DNA of 7,566 bases from an uncultured Johnsonella sp. (lineage in GTDB: Bacteria > Bacillota > Clostridia > Lachnospirales > Lachnospiraceae), in NCBI GenBank assembly GCA_905373785.1, contig CAJPUK010000102.1, positions 1 to 7,566 on the forward strand. The letters run 5' to 3'. The notes beneath the pieces are model-generated. The model saw nothing but the letters and a program-made list of their open reading frames with translations. It made no database searches and had not been told where the DNA came from. This document shows positions 1 to 5,479 of the stretch, in pieces. How positions within the stretch are numbered: the first letter of the stretch is position 1; each line of letters starts with the position of its first letter. A program made the translations under genes and the position numbers.

Positions 1-135
1 AGATTATACCTTGAAATAGGCTATGATCAATCAAAAGATGTAGTTGATTTAGCAAAAAAAGAAGGATATGATAATATAGTGATAATAAAAGATTTGTCAG
101 GTAGGGACAGAGGGATATCTATGAAGGTAAATTAA
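1..135 (+). CDS. prmC: PrmC, release factor glutamine methyltransferase (3' end only)
   Basis: Only the last 44 codons and the TAA stop are in the window; the gene starts upstream. PrmC (HemK) transfers a methyl group from S-adenosylmethionine to the glutamine of the GGQ motif in RF1 and RF2. The visible tail reads LEIGYDQ, then a short helix, then a strand ending in KDLSGRDRG. This matches the conserved C-terminus of the family, where the (I/V)xxDLxGxDR segment closes the methyltransferase fold. The catalytic NPPY motif lies outside the window. Its substrate gene prfA follows 57 nt downstream, and prmC-prfA is a common order in Clostridia, which supports the call. The assignment rests on the short tail plus the neighbour. 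Confidence 0.85.
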   Translation, partial: RLYLEIGYDQSKDVVDLAKKEGYDNIVIIKDLSGRDRGISMKVN

Positions 136-139
136 GATT

Positions 140-167
140 TTGCCAAGCTCTTTGTATACTTTATACT
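140..167 (+). promoter_or_regulatory. Candidate sigma-A promoter for prfA-ilvE
   Basis: TTGCCA (140-145), a 16-nt spacer and TATACT (162-167) lie in the 57-nt gap between prmC and prfA. A second TATACT overlaps just upstream at 155-160. Transcription would start near 174, about 20 nt before the prfA ATG and close to its Shine-Dalgarno (AGAAAGGA, 177-184). This would add to read-through from prmC. The spacer is short and the leader tight, so this is only a candidate. Confidence 0.35.
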
Positions 168-192
168 ATTAAATTTAGAAAGGATAAATTTT

Positions 193-1266
193 ATGTTTGA
201 AAATTTGGATGATATAGTCATACACTATGAAGAAGTTATGGCAGAACTTGGCAGTCCGGAGGTGGCTGATAATCAGGATAGGTTCAGAAAGCTTATGAAA
301 GAGCAGGCGGATTTACTTCCTTTAGTAGAGACCTATACCGCCTATAAGAATGCAAAGACAGCTCAAACGGATGCACTTGAAATACTTGATACTGAGAGTG
401 ATAACGATCTAAGAGAGATGGCAAAGGAAGAACTGGCTGATGCCAAGAAAAAAGAAGAAGAACTTGAACAGAGCTTAAAGCTTTTACTCTTACCTAAAGA
501 CCCTAATGATGATAAGAATATAATGCTTGAGATAAGAGCAGGTGCCGGCGGCGATGAGGCGGCACTTTTCGCAGCCGAGTTATACAGAATGTACATTCAC
601 TATGCAGAGAGTCTTGGTTGGAAGATAGAGATGCTCAGTTTAAATGAGAACGGTATAGGCGGATTTAAGGAAGTCGTAGCTATGATCAGCGGCAAGGGTG
701 CATATTCAAAAATGAAGTACGAGTCGGGTGTGCATAGAGTTCAAAGAGTGCCTGAAACCGAGTCCGGCGGGCGTATACATACCTCAACCGCCTCGGTAGC
801 CGTTATGCCTGAGGCTGAAGAGGTGGATGTGCAAATAAATATGAGCGATATAAGGGTGGATGTCATGAGGGCTTCCGGAAACGGAGGACAAAGTGTAAAT
901 ACTACCGACTCGGCTGTAAGACTGACACATTATCCTACAGGAATAGTTATATATGCACAGACCGAGAAATCGCAGTTGCAAAATAAGGAAAAGGCAATGA
1001 CTTTGCTTAGAACAAAGCTGTATGAGATAGAGCTTGAAAAGCAGCAATCAGCAGAGTCGGCAGCAAGAAAGAGTCAGATAGGTACAGGAGACAGATCGGA
1101 GAAAATAAGAACTTATAATTTCCCGCAGGGAAGGGTTACGGACCATAGAATAAATTTAACTTTATATAAGCTGGATAAAATTATGAACGGAGATATACAG
1201 GAAATCATAGATGCCTGTATAGCTGCCGATCAAAGTGCAAAATTAAGTAAATTAAATGAGGGGTAA
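193..1266 (+). CDS. prfA: Peptide chain release factor 1 (RF1)
   Basis: RF1 recognises UAA and UAG in the ribosomal A site and triggers hydrolysis of the finished peptide. The 357-aa length is normal for the family. Visible landmarks in order are an N-terminal coiled-coil-rich domain (about 1-105), the conserved AGAGGDEA segment (116-123), the stop-codon recognition tripeptide P187-E188-T189 (the RF1-type PxT, not the SPF of RF2) within RVPETESGGR, and the catalytic GGQ (231-233) within SGNGGQSVN. GGQ is the site methylated by PrmC, whose gene lies just upstream. The ATG has a good Shine-Dalgarno, AGAAAGGA, with 8 nt spacing. No internal frameshift is needed, unlike many RF2 genes. The gene is probably cotranscribed with ilvE, 5 nt downstream. 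Confidence 0.98.
   Translation: MFENLDDIVIHYEEVMAELGSPEVADNQDRFRKLMKEQADLLPLVETYTAYKNAKTAQTDALEILDTESDNDLREMAKEELADAKKKEEELEQSLKLLLLPKDPNDDKNIMLEIRAGAGGDEAALFAAELYRMYIHYAESLGWKIEMLSLNENGIGGFKEVVAMISGKGAYSKMKYESGVHRVQRVPETESGGRIHTSTASVAVMPEAEEVDVQINMSDIRVDVMRASGNGGQSVNTTDSAVRLTHYPTGIVIYAQTEKSQLQNKEKAMTLLRTKLYEIELEKQQSAESAARKSQIGTGDRSEKIRTYNFPQGRVTDHRINLTLYKLDKIMNGDIQEIIDACIAADQSAKLSKLNEG
1258..1263 (+). promoter_or_regulatory. ilvE ribosome binding site overlapping the end of prfA
   Basis: GAGGGG lies in the last codons of prfA directly before its TAA (1264-1266), 8 nt upstream of the ilvE ATG at 1272. A ribosome ending on prfA would sit on this site, so ilvE translation is probably coupled to prfA. 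The site also fixes the ilvE start. Confidence 0.7.
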
Positions 1267-1271
1267 AGCAT

Positions 1272-2306
1272 ATGTATAAAGAAAAAAAAGACATAGACTG
1301 GAAGAACTTGGGATTTTCATACATGAGTACAGATAAAAGATATGTATCCCACTACAAAGACGGTGCCTGGGATGATGGGGCATTGGTTGAAGATGATACT
1401 GTGTGCATCAATGAATGTGCAGGAATACTGCAATACTGTCAGGAGTGTTTTGAAGGACTTAAAGCTTATACAACTAAAAAAGGTGAGGTTGTAACTTTCA
1501 GGGCGGATCTTAATGCGAAAAGAATACACGACTCCGCAAAGTATCTGGAAATGCCTGCCTTTGACAAGGATAGGTTTATAGAGGCGGTAGAGTCTGTATT
1601 AAGGGCTAATTATGCATGGATTCCTCCGTACGGAAGCGGAGCTACATTTTATATAAGACCTTATGAGTTTGCTTCGGGTCCGGTTATAGGAGTAAAGCCC
1701 TCAAATGAATATCAGTTCAGAATATTCGGTATGCCGGTAGGTCCGTATTTTAAAGGAGGTATAAAGCCTCTTAATATCTGCATAAGTAAGTTTGACAGAG
1801 CGGCAAAGCATGGAACAGGGCATATTAAGGCAGGTCTTAACTATGCTATGAGTTTACACGCCTATATGGACGCAAAGGCAAGAGGATTTGATGAAAATAT
1901 GTATCTTGACAGCGCCACAAGGACTTATGTGGAAGAAACCGGAGGAGCTAACTTTATCTTTGTTACTAAGGATAATGAGGTGATAACACCAAAATCCGAT
2001 ACCATACTTCCCTCAGTAACAAGGCGTTCTTTACTTTATGTGGCAGAGCATTATCTGGGACTTAAGGTTTATGAAAGAGCCATCAATGTAAATGAGCTTA
2101 AAGACTTTGCGGAAGCCGGACTTTGCGGTACTGCTGCGGTAATATCTCCGGTAGGAAGAATAGTGACCGAAGAAGGCAAAGAGATACTTTTGCCAAGCGG
2201 TATGGAGGGTATGGGAAAGATAACCAAAAAGCTCTACGATACGCTTACAGGCATACAGTTAGGGGACATAGAAGCCCCTGAGGGATGGGTAAGAACAGTT
2301 ATGTAG
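1272..2306 (+). CDS. ilvE: Branched-chain amino acid aminotransferase (class II, PLP)
   Basis: This enzyme interconverts leucine, isoleucine and valine with their 2-oxo acids, using glutamate/2-oxoglutarate and pyridoxal phosphate; it is cytosolic. The 344-aa protein has fold-type IV aminotransferase features: FEGLKAY near residue 60; the RPYEFASGP segment near 128; the PLP Schiff-base lysine K186 in TGHIKAGLNYA; E222 in EETGGANF, expected to contact the pyridine nitrogen; and LCGTAAVISPVG near the C-terminus, a phosphate and substrate loop. Length and motifs fit the eukaryote-like class II BCAT group better than the roughly 300-aa E. coli type. It follows prfA by 5 nt. Two tandem TAG stops end it (2304-2309). 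No terminator is visible immediately after it; the first clear one is at 2834-2868, beyond the repeat array. Confidence 0.95.
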   Translation: MYKEKKDIDWKNLGFSYMSTDKRYVSHYKDGAWDDGALVEDDTVCINECAGILQYCQECFEGLKAYTTKKGEVVTFRADLNAKRIHDSAKYLEMPAFDKDRFIEAVESVLRANYAWIPPYGSGATFYIRPYEFASGPVIGVKPSNEYQFRIFGMPVGPYFKGGIKPLNICISKFDRAAKHGTGHIKAGLNYAMSLHAYMDAKARGFDENMYLDSATRTYVEETGGANFIFVTKDNEVITPKSDTILPSVTRRSLLYVAEHYLGLKVYERAINVNELKDFAEAGLCGTAAVISPVGRIVTEEGKEILLPSGMEGMGKITKKLYDTLTGIQLGDIEAPEGWVRTVM

Positions 2307-2366
2307 TAGTTCATACCGCTTAAACTGTAGTTCACGCTTTTTACAACATTAAACAATATTTTGAAC

Positions 2367-2372
2367 TATAAT
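2367..2372 (+). promoter_or_regulatory. Isolated TATAAT -10-like element before the repeat array
   Basis: A perfect TATAAT follows TTGAAC. No good -35 sits at 16-18 nt; the nearest match, TTTACA at 2340-2345, gives a 21-nt spacer. There is no extended -10 TG. If active, it would begin a transcript near 2379 that runs through the array to the terminator at 2868. In AT-rich DNA this can easily be chance. Confidence 0.2.
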
Positions 2373-2442
2373 ACGTTACATAAGGTGAGTGATACAAATA
2401 AAGAGTTGGAGTGAGGGGAGAGTGGTATAGGAAGTAAGCAGG

Positions 2443-2740
2443 GTTAAGAGTGATATAAAAGTTAGAGTGATTAGAGCTTGTTAGAGGGTGATATAAAAGT
2501 TAGAGTGATTATAGGTTGTTAGAGAGTGATATAAAAAGTTAGAGTGATTATAGGTTGTTAGAGAGTGATATAAAAGTCAGAGTGATTATAGCTTGTTAGA
2601 GGATGATATAAAAGTTAGAACGATTAGAGCTTGTTAGAAGTGATATAAAAAGTTAGAGCAATTGGAGATTGTTAAAGAGTGATATAAAAAGTTAGAGTGT
2701 TATAAAACTGTTAGAGAGAGCAATAAAAGTTAGAGTATGA
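2443..2740 (+). repeat. Tandem array of 38-nt units, C-depleted strand
   Basis: Seven full units start at 2443, 2480, 2518, 2557, 2595, 2633 and 2671 (lengths 37-39 nt), and an eighth, degenerate one starts at 2710. Each unit is two related halves: GTTAGAGAGTGATATAAAA and GTTAGAGTGATTATAGCTT. Length differences come mostly from runs of 4 or 5 A after TGAT and from short indels. Units 2-4 are nearly identical and the edges are more diverged. Half-unit relics continue to about 2815, and a loose lead-in begins near 2383. The pattern is a minisatellite-like array, not CRISPR: there are no unique spacers. It is noncoding. Function is unknown. Confidence 0.9.
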
Positions 2741-2833
2741 GTTTAGAGTGATAAAATTGTTACGGGTGATATAGGCGGCAGATCCTAATAAAAAAATATA
2801 TAGGGTGATAGAGGAGTGCATAATACAATTATT

Positions 2834-2868
2834 GACTTATATGTGAGAATACATATAGGTCTTTTTTT
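2834..2868 (+). terminator. Strong intrinsic terminator after the repeat array
   Basis: An 11-bp stem pairs 2834-2844 with 2851-2861, with one G-T (G-U) pair and a 6-nt loop GAGAAT. Seven T follow (2862-2868). It ends + strand transcripts that come from ilvE or begin in front of the array. Confidence 0.85.
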
Positions 2869-2954
2869 ATCTCAGGGGCGGTGAAAGGAAATAAAAAAAA
2901 CCATAACTTACTTCTAAAGTAGACTGAAAAATACACTTAAAATCAGTTGTATTA

Positions 2955-2983
2955 TTGCATAAAATAGTTGAATAATGTATACT
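2955..2983 (+). promoter_or_regulatory. Sigma-A promoter for the zinc-ribbon protein gene
   Basis: TTGCAT (2955-2960), a 17-nt spacer and TATACT (2978-2983) give a start near 2990 and a leader of about 45 nt. The leader ends in a near-perfect Shine-Dalgarno, GGAGGTGA (3023-3030), before the ATG at 3035. It lies downstream of the terminator at 2834-2868, so a new transcription unit starts here. Confidence 0.65.
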
Positions 2984-3034
2984 TATATAAATTATAACTA
3001 AAAAATATTAAATCCTTGTGGTGGAGGTGATATT

Positions 3035-4216
3035 ATGGCAAATAACGGAGTAGAGTATAAATGTCCTAAATGCACAGGTCCTTTACACTATTCGGCTGTA
3101 GAGCAAAAAATGCAATGTGAGTATTGTCAAAGTGTATTTGAGGTGGCAGAGGTTGAGGCAATGTATCAAAATGAGATACAACAAGCACAATCCGGTGAAA
3201 GTACTTCAAGCGGATGGAATCAAAATCTCACAACCGAAGAATGGACAGAGGACAATGTTAATTCTTATAATTGTAAGTCTTGTGGTGCTCAAGTTATTTC
3301 AGAAACTAATGAACTTTCTATAAATTGCCCTTATTGCAATAATCCTACAGTGCTTTTAGGAAAGTTCCGGGGTACTGTGAAACCGGATTATATTATAGGC
3401 TTTAAACTTGATAAAGCACAGGCGGTAGCAAAGCTTAAAGAACATTATAAGGGTAAGTTTTTTTTGCCTAAGGCCTTCAGTTCGGAAAACCATGTTAATG
3501 AAATAAAAGGTATGTATGTGCCGTATTGGCTTTTTAGTGGAGAAGTTGAGGGAAGTATAACTTATAAAGCTGATAAAACCTACACTAAGGAAGAGGGGGA
3601 TTATAAAGTCAAAACTGTTGAACACTATAAGATACATAGAGAAGGTAAGTTCAAGTTTAATAAACTTCCTATGGATGCGTCAAGTAAACTTGACGATACC
3701 TATATGGAATCCGTAGAACCTTTTAATTATGCCGATATGGTACCTTTCAGCAGTTCCTTTCTACCCGGCTTTATGGCAGATATATATGATGTAAGTGTTG
3801 AAGATACAGCAGGCAGAATTGCAGAGAGACTGATTAACAGTATGAAAGAGAATCTCAGAAAGACTGTGAACGGATATGAAAATGTGCGCATAGACAGTGA
3901 TGCCATTAATATAAGAAAAGATACGGTAAATTATGCCTTCCTGCCGGTTTGGATACTTAATACAAAGTGGAATGATAAAAACTATACCTTTATGATGAAC
4001 GGTCAAACAGGCAAATTTGTAGGTGATCTTCCGGTAGATAAGGCGAAGTTCTGGATGACATTTGCCTCTATATTTGTAGGACTCAGCATTATAATTATGC
4101 TTATAATTACTTTTTCCGGCTCTGCAAATGCTGCTGAGAGAGTAAATGTAAAATATGATAATGAAATAGTTGCAGAGTATTACTCCGATACTGTGTTAAG
4201 TGATATCATAATCTAA
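3035..4216 (+). CDS. Double zinc-ribbon, membrane-anchored protein of unknown function
   Basis: This 393-aa protein starts with two zinc-ribbon-like CxxC pairs. The first is C10/C13 with C28/C31, and the second is C80/C83 with C98/C101; each can bind one zinc. A soluble middle domain follows (about 110-335, with VPYWLFSGEVEG and a LPVWILNTKW-like segment). One hydrophobic segment (about 339-360) and a 30-residue acidic tail close it. The architecture matches a Firmicute family often labelled TFIIB-type zinc ribbon protein or wrongly 'PriA helicase'. There are no helicase motifs here, so the PriA name should not be used. In related genomes such genes often sit beside TPM-domain membrane proteins; here a TPM-tail-like gene follows 100 nt downstream. 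Its biological role is not known. Confidence 0.85.
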   Translation: MANNGVEYKCPKCTGPLHYSAVEQKMQCEYCQSVFEVAEVEAMYQNEIQQAQSGESTSSGWNQNLTTEEWTEDNVNSYNCKSCGAQVISETNELSINCPYCNNPTVLLGKFRGTVKPDYIIGFKLDKAQAVAKLKEHYKGKFFLPKAFSSENHVNEIKGMYVPYWLFSGEVEGSITYKADKTYTKEEGDYKVKTVEHYKIHREGKFKFNKLPMDASSKLDDTYMESVEPFNYADMVPFSSSFLPGFMADIYDVSVEDTAGRIAERLINSMKENLRKTVNGYENVRIDSDAINIRKDTVNYAFLPVWILNTKWNDKNYTFMMNGQTGKFVGDLPVDKAKFWMTFASIFVGLSIIIMLIITFSGSANAAERVNVKYDNEIVAEYYSDTVLSDIII

Positions 4217-4316
4217 CCTACCTGAACTATAACTATATATAAGCAAATTGTGATAATAAAATAAAAAGTTAACATATGTTTGAGATTAAGTCTAAGGACA
4301 AAAGAAAGGTGGATTT

Positions 4317-4553
4317 ATGTCTTCATATTTATTGGGTCTGGCAGGTGCGGCTATAGGAGCAATAGTTATATGCATGATACTTCGTTCAAGTATGAAAAGC
4401 GTACATAGGGCGGCAAGTGCGGCTAATTATATCGATCCCAAGGATTTTGAATTGCTTGATAAAAAAGATACCTACATAGATAAGACGGTAACAAGAGAAA
4501 GAATTCAGACAAACGATTCAAACTCGTCAAATAGAAATTCAGGAAGAAAGTAA
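4317..4553 (+). CDS. Small membrane protein resembling the C-terminal tail of TPM-domain proteins
   Basis: This 78-aa protein has one membrane segment at the very N-terminus (about 4-23). A basic patch follows (RSSMKSVHR), then a soluble tail with AANYIDPKDFELLDKKD and KTVTRERIQ, ending rich in Ser and Asn. From family knowledge, the segment from MKSVHR onward resembles the region after the last membrane helix in Lachnospiraceae TPM-domain proteins, which typically reads like K-S-V-...-A-x-x-Y-V, then a D-x-F-L, then V-x-R. The TPM domain itself is absent here. The start is supported by GAAAGGTGG (4304-4312) just before the ATG. It may be a genuine mini-protein working with the upstream zinc-ribbon protein, or the remnant of a larger gene. 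No terminator separates the two. Confidence 0.7.
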   Translation: MSSYLLGLAGAAIGAIVICMILRSSMKSVHRAASAANYIDPKDFELLDKKDTYIDKTVTRERIQTNDSNSSNRNSGRK

Positions 4554-4616
4554 GAAGTCGAGAAAAAACTCAAACTTAGCGAAATTTAAAAAAGTTGCCC
4601 TACATACATGAGAAAT

Positions 4617-4627
4617 ATAAAAGTTAT
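4617..4627 (+). promoter_or_regulatory. Candidate upstream TetR-type operator half-site
   Basis: ATAAAAGTTAT is a short inverted repeat (ATAA/TTAT) upstream of the tetR -35 element. With the next base it contains AAAGTTATC (4620-4628), which recurs exactly at 4678-4686 across the predicted start site. The link to the regulator is inference. Confidence 0.3.
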
Positions 4628-4642
4628 CCGACTGTGTCGTTA

Positions 4643-4671
4643 TTGACAAGTAGCTTTGCTCAACATATAAT
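4643..4671 (+). promoter_or_regulatory. Perfect consensus sigma-A promoter of the tetR gene
   Basis: TTGACA (4643-4648), exactly 17 nt, then TATAAT (4666-4671). All twelve hexamer positions match the consensus. The start is predicted near 4678, giving a leader of about 21 nt with Shine-Dalgarno AAAGGG (4687-4692). Such strength is expected where a repressor holds its own gene down. A TGTC/GACA inverted repeat (4635-4638, 4645-4648) overlaps the -35. Confidence 0.85.
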
Positions 4672-4672
4672 A

Positions 4673-4685
4673 ATAACAAAGTTAT
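4673..4685 (+). promoter_or_regulatory. Candidate operator over the tetR transcription start
   Basis: ATAAC-AAA-GTTAT is a perfect 5-bp inverted repeat with a 3-nt centre. It begins 2 nt after the -10 element and covers the predicted start site, a standard position for autorepression by TetR-family proteins. The arms share the GATAACT/AGTTATC core with the inverted repeat before the ECF genes (5356-5389). Binding is inferred, not shown. Confidence 0.4.
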
Positions 4686-4698
4686 CAAAGGGAAAAAA

Positions 4699-5319
4699 AT
4701 GGCAACAGGAAGATATGAAATTACACACAAAAGAATACTGGAAAGTGGAAAGCTGCTGTTTCTCAAAGATGGATATGAACGAACCAATCTTAGGGAGTTA
4801 TGTAAGGTTGCCGGTGTGACTACCGGTGCTTTTTATAGGCATTTTCAGGACAAGTCCGCTATTTTTAGCGAGCTTGTAGATGAAGCGGCTAATGGTTTTT
4901 TATCCAGGTTTGATATTGCACAAGGAGAATGTTTTGATTACATAGACGAGGGCAATACGGATGAAGTTTGGAAGATCTCATTAGAAACCGTTACGGACTT
5001 TATTCACTATGTGTATCTGCACTTTGATGCATTTAAACTTATTCTCTGTTCTTCTGACGGAACAAAATACAGTAATTATATTGATTGGCTTGTTGAGTGG
5101 GAACTGAGCAGTATCTATCGTATGTTTGATGTGTTGGATGCAAAGGGCATTTCGTACCGTCGTGCAACTCATAATGAGTTGCATATGATACTTCATGCTT
5201 ACTATGCCTGTCTTTTTGAAACTATATTACATGATTTAAGTGAGGAAGAAGCCTTGGCTTCTGCAAAGAGTTTGGCAGAATTTTTTTCTGCAGGCTGGAG
5301 ACAATTACTCGGATTTTAG
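4699..5319 (+). CDS. TetR/AcrR-family transcriptional regulator
   Basis: This 206-aa protein has the size and layout of TetR-family one-component regulators. The N-terminal DNA-binding domain (about 8-55) has the helix-turn-helix NLRELCKVAGVTTGAFYRHF at 30-49, then the usual DKSAIF. The divergent C-terminal domain (about 60-206) is helical and would bind an unknown ligand and form the dimer. The start is set by AAAGGG 6 nt before the ATG and by the promoter start near 4678. The gene is monocistronic: it has its own perfect promoter and its own terminator (5322-5347). The ECF transporter genes follow on the same strand. Shared GATAACT sites before both units suggest that it controls itself and the transporter. 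The ligand cannot be read from the sequence. Confidence 0.93.
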   Translation: MATGRYEITHKRILESGKLLFLKDGYERTNLRELCKVAGVTTGAFYRHFQDKSAIFSELVDEAANGFLSRFDIAQGECFDYIDEGNTDEVWKISLETVTDFIHYVYLHFDAFKLILCSSDGTKYSNYIDWLVEWELSSIYRMFDVLDAKGISYRRATHNELHMILHAYYACLFETILHDLSEEEALASAKSLAEFFSAGWRQLLGF

Positions 5320-5321
5320 TA

Positions 5322-5347
5322 CTGCCACAGCAATGTGGCAGATTTTT
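5322..5347 (+). terminator. Intrinsic terminator of tetR with GNRA tetraloop
   Basis: CTGCCACA (5322-5329), loop GCAA, TGTGGCAG (5334-5341), then A and five T. The 8-bp stem is perfect and begins 2 nt after the stop codon. It separates tetR from the transporter operon. Confidence 0.9.
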
Positions 5348-5355
5348 AGAAACAA

Positions 5356-5389
5356 AAAGATAACTAAGTAAGCAATCTAAGTTATCTTT
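5356..5389 (+). promoter_or_regulatory. Inverted repeat before the ECF transporter genes, candidate operator
   Basis: AAAGATAACT (5356-5365) and AGTTATCTTT (5380-5389) are perfect 10-nt inverted arms with a 14-nt centre. The following sequence, AAATTGTTTT, is not a clean T tract, so it is a poor terminator, and the tetR terminator already sits just upstream. Both arms carry GATAACT, as do the two sites before tetR. A weak promoter guess follows: TTGTTT (5393-5398), 18 nt, TAATAT (5417-5422). An operator role is therefore plausible; a second terminator hairpin is the alternative. Confidence 0.45.
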
Positions 5390-5479
5390 AAATTGTTTTA
5401 AAATAAGCAGACCAATTAATATGTTTGCGCTATCTTACAGTGTTTCGAATAAATTTTATAACTTCAGGAGGTATTTGTA

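Larger units (their letters stand above)
2307..3034 (+). other. Gene-free 728-nt interval with repeat array, terminator and promoter
   Basis: No plausible coding sequence is present: the repeat units carry stops, and 38 nt is not a multiple of 3. In order it holds an AT-rich stretch with imperfect direct repeats of TAGTTCA (2307-2313, 2328-2334) and the inverse TGAACTA (2362-2368); a lone TATAAT (2367-2372); a degenerate lead-in to the array (about 2383-2442); the clear array (2443-2740); decaying half-units (about 2741-2815); an intrinsic terminator (2834-2868); an A-rich spacer; and the promoter of the next gene. Confidence 0.8.

Noticed and set aside
363..1047. Minus-strand open frames inside prfA, and similar ones inside ilvE, the zinc-ribbon gene, tetR and the ECF genes
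   Set aside because: They are antisense shadows of well-supported genes, with no family resemblance and skewed composition (Ser-, Cys- or Ile-rich).
2307..2368. Hairpin from TAGTTCA and TGAACTA as an ilvE terminator
   Set aside because: The arms are only 7 bp, at least 27 nt apart, and no T tract follows the right arm.
2443..2740. CRISPR array
   Set aside because: Repeats follow each other without unique spacers, the units are only about 19 or 38 nt in total, and no cas genes are present.
2383..2815. Plasmid iterons or a replication origin
   Set aside because: There is no replication gene or DnaA-box cluster, and the array lies in an ordinary chromosomal context after core genes.
4217..4316. 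Frameshifted or lost TPM domain hidden between the zinc-ribbon gene and the 78-aa gene
   Set aside because: The gap is only 100 nt, AT-rich and with stops, far too short for the missing domain. If lost, it was deleted, not frameshifted.
4571..4597. Terminator after the 78-aa gene
   Set aside because: The arms CAAACTT and AAGTTG form only a weak AT-rich stem with a large loop, and no T run follows.
4595..4819. Plus-strand open frame of 74 codons overlapping the tetR promoter and start
   Set aside because: It contains the tetR promoter and its tail is tetR in another frame. No supporting start signal or homology was seen.
5434..5462. CTTACA-17-TATAAC as the promoter of the ECF operon
   Set aside because: Transcription would begin inside the Shine-Dalgarno (5466-5472) and leave no usable ribosome site.
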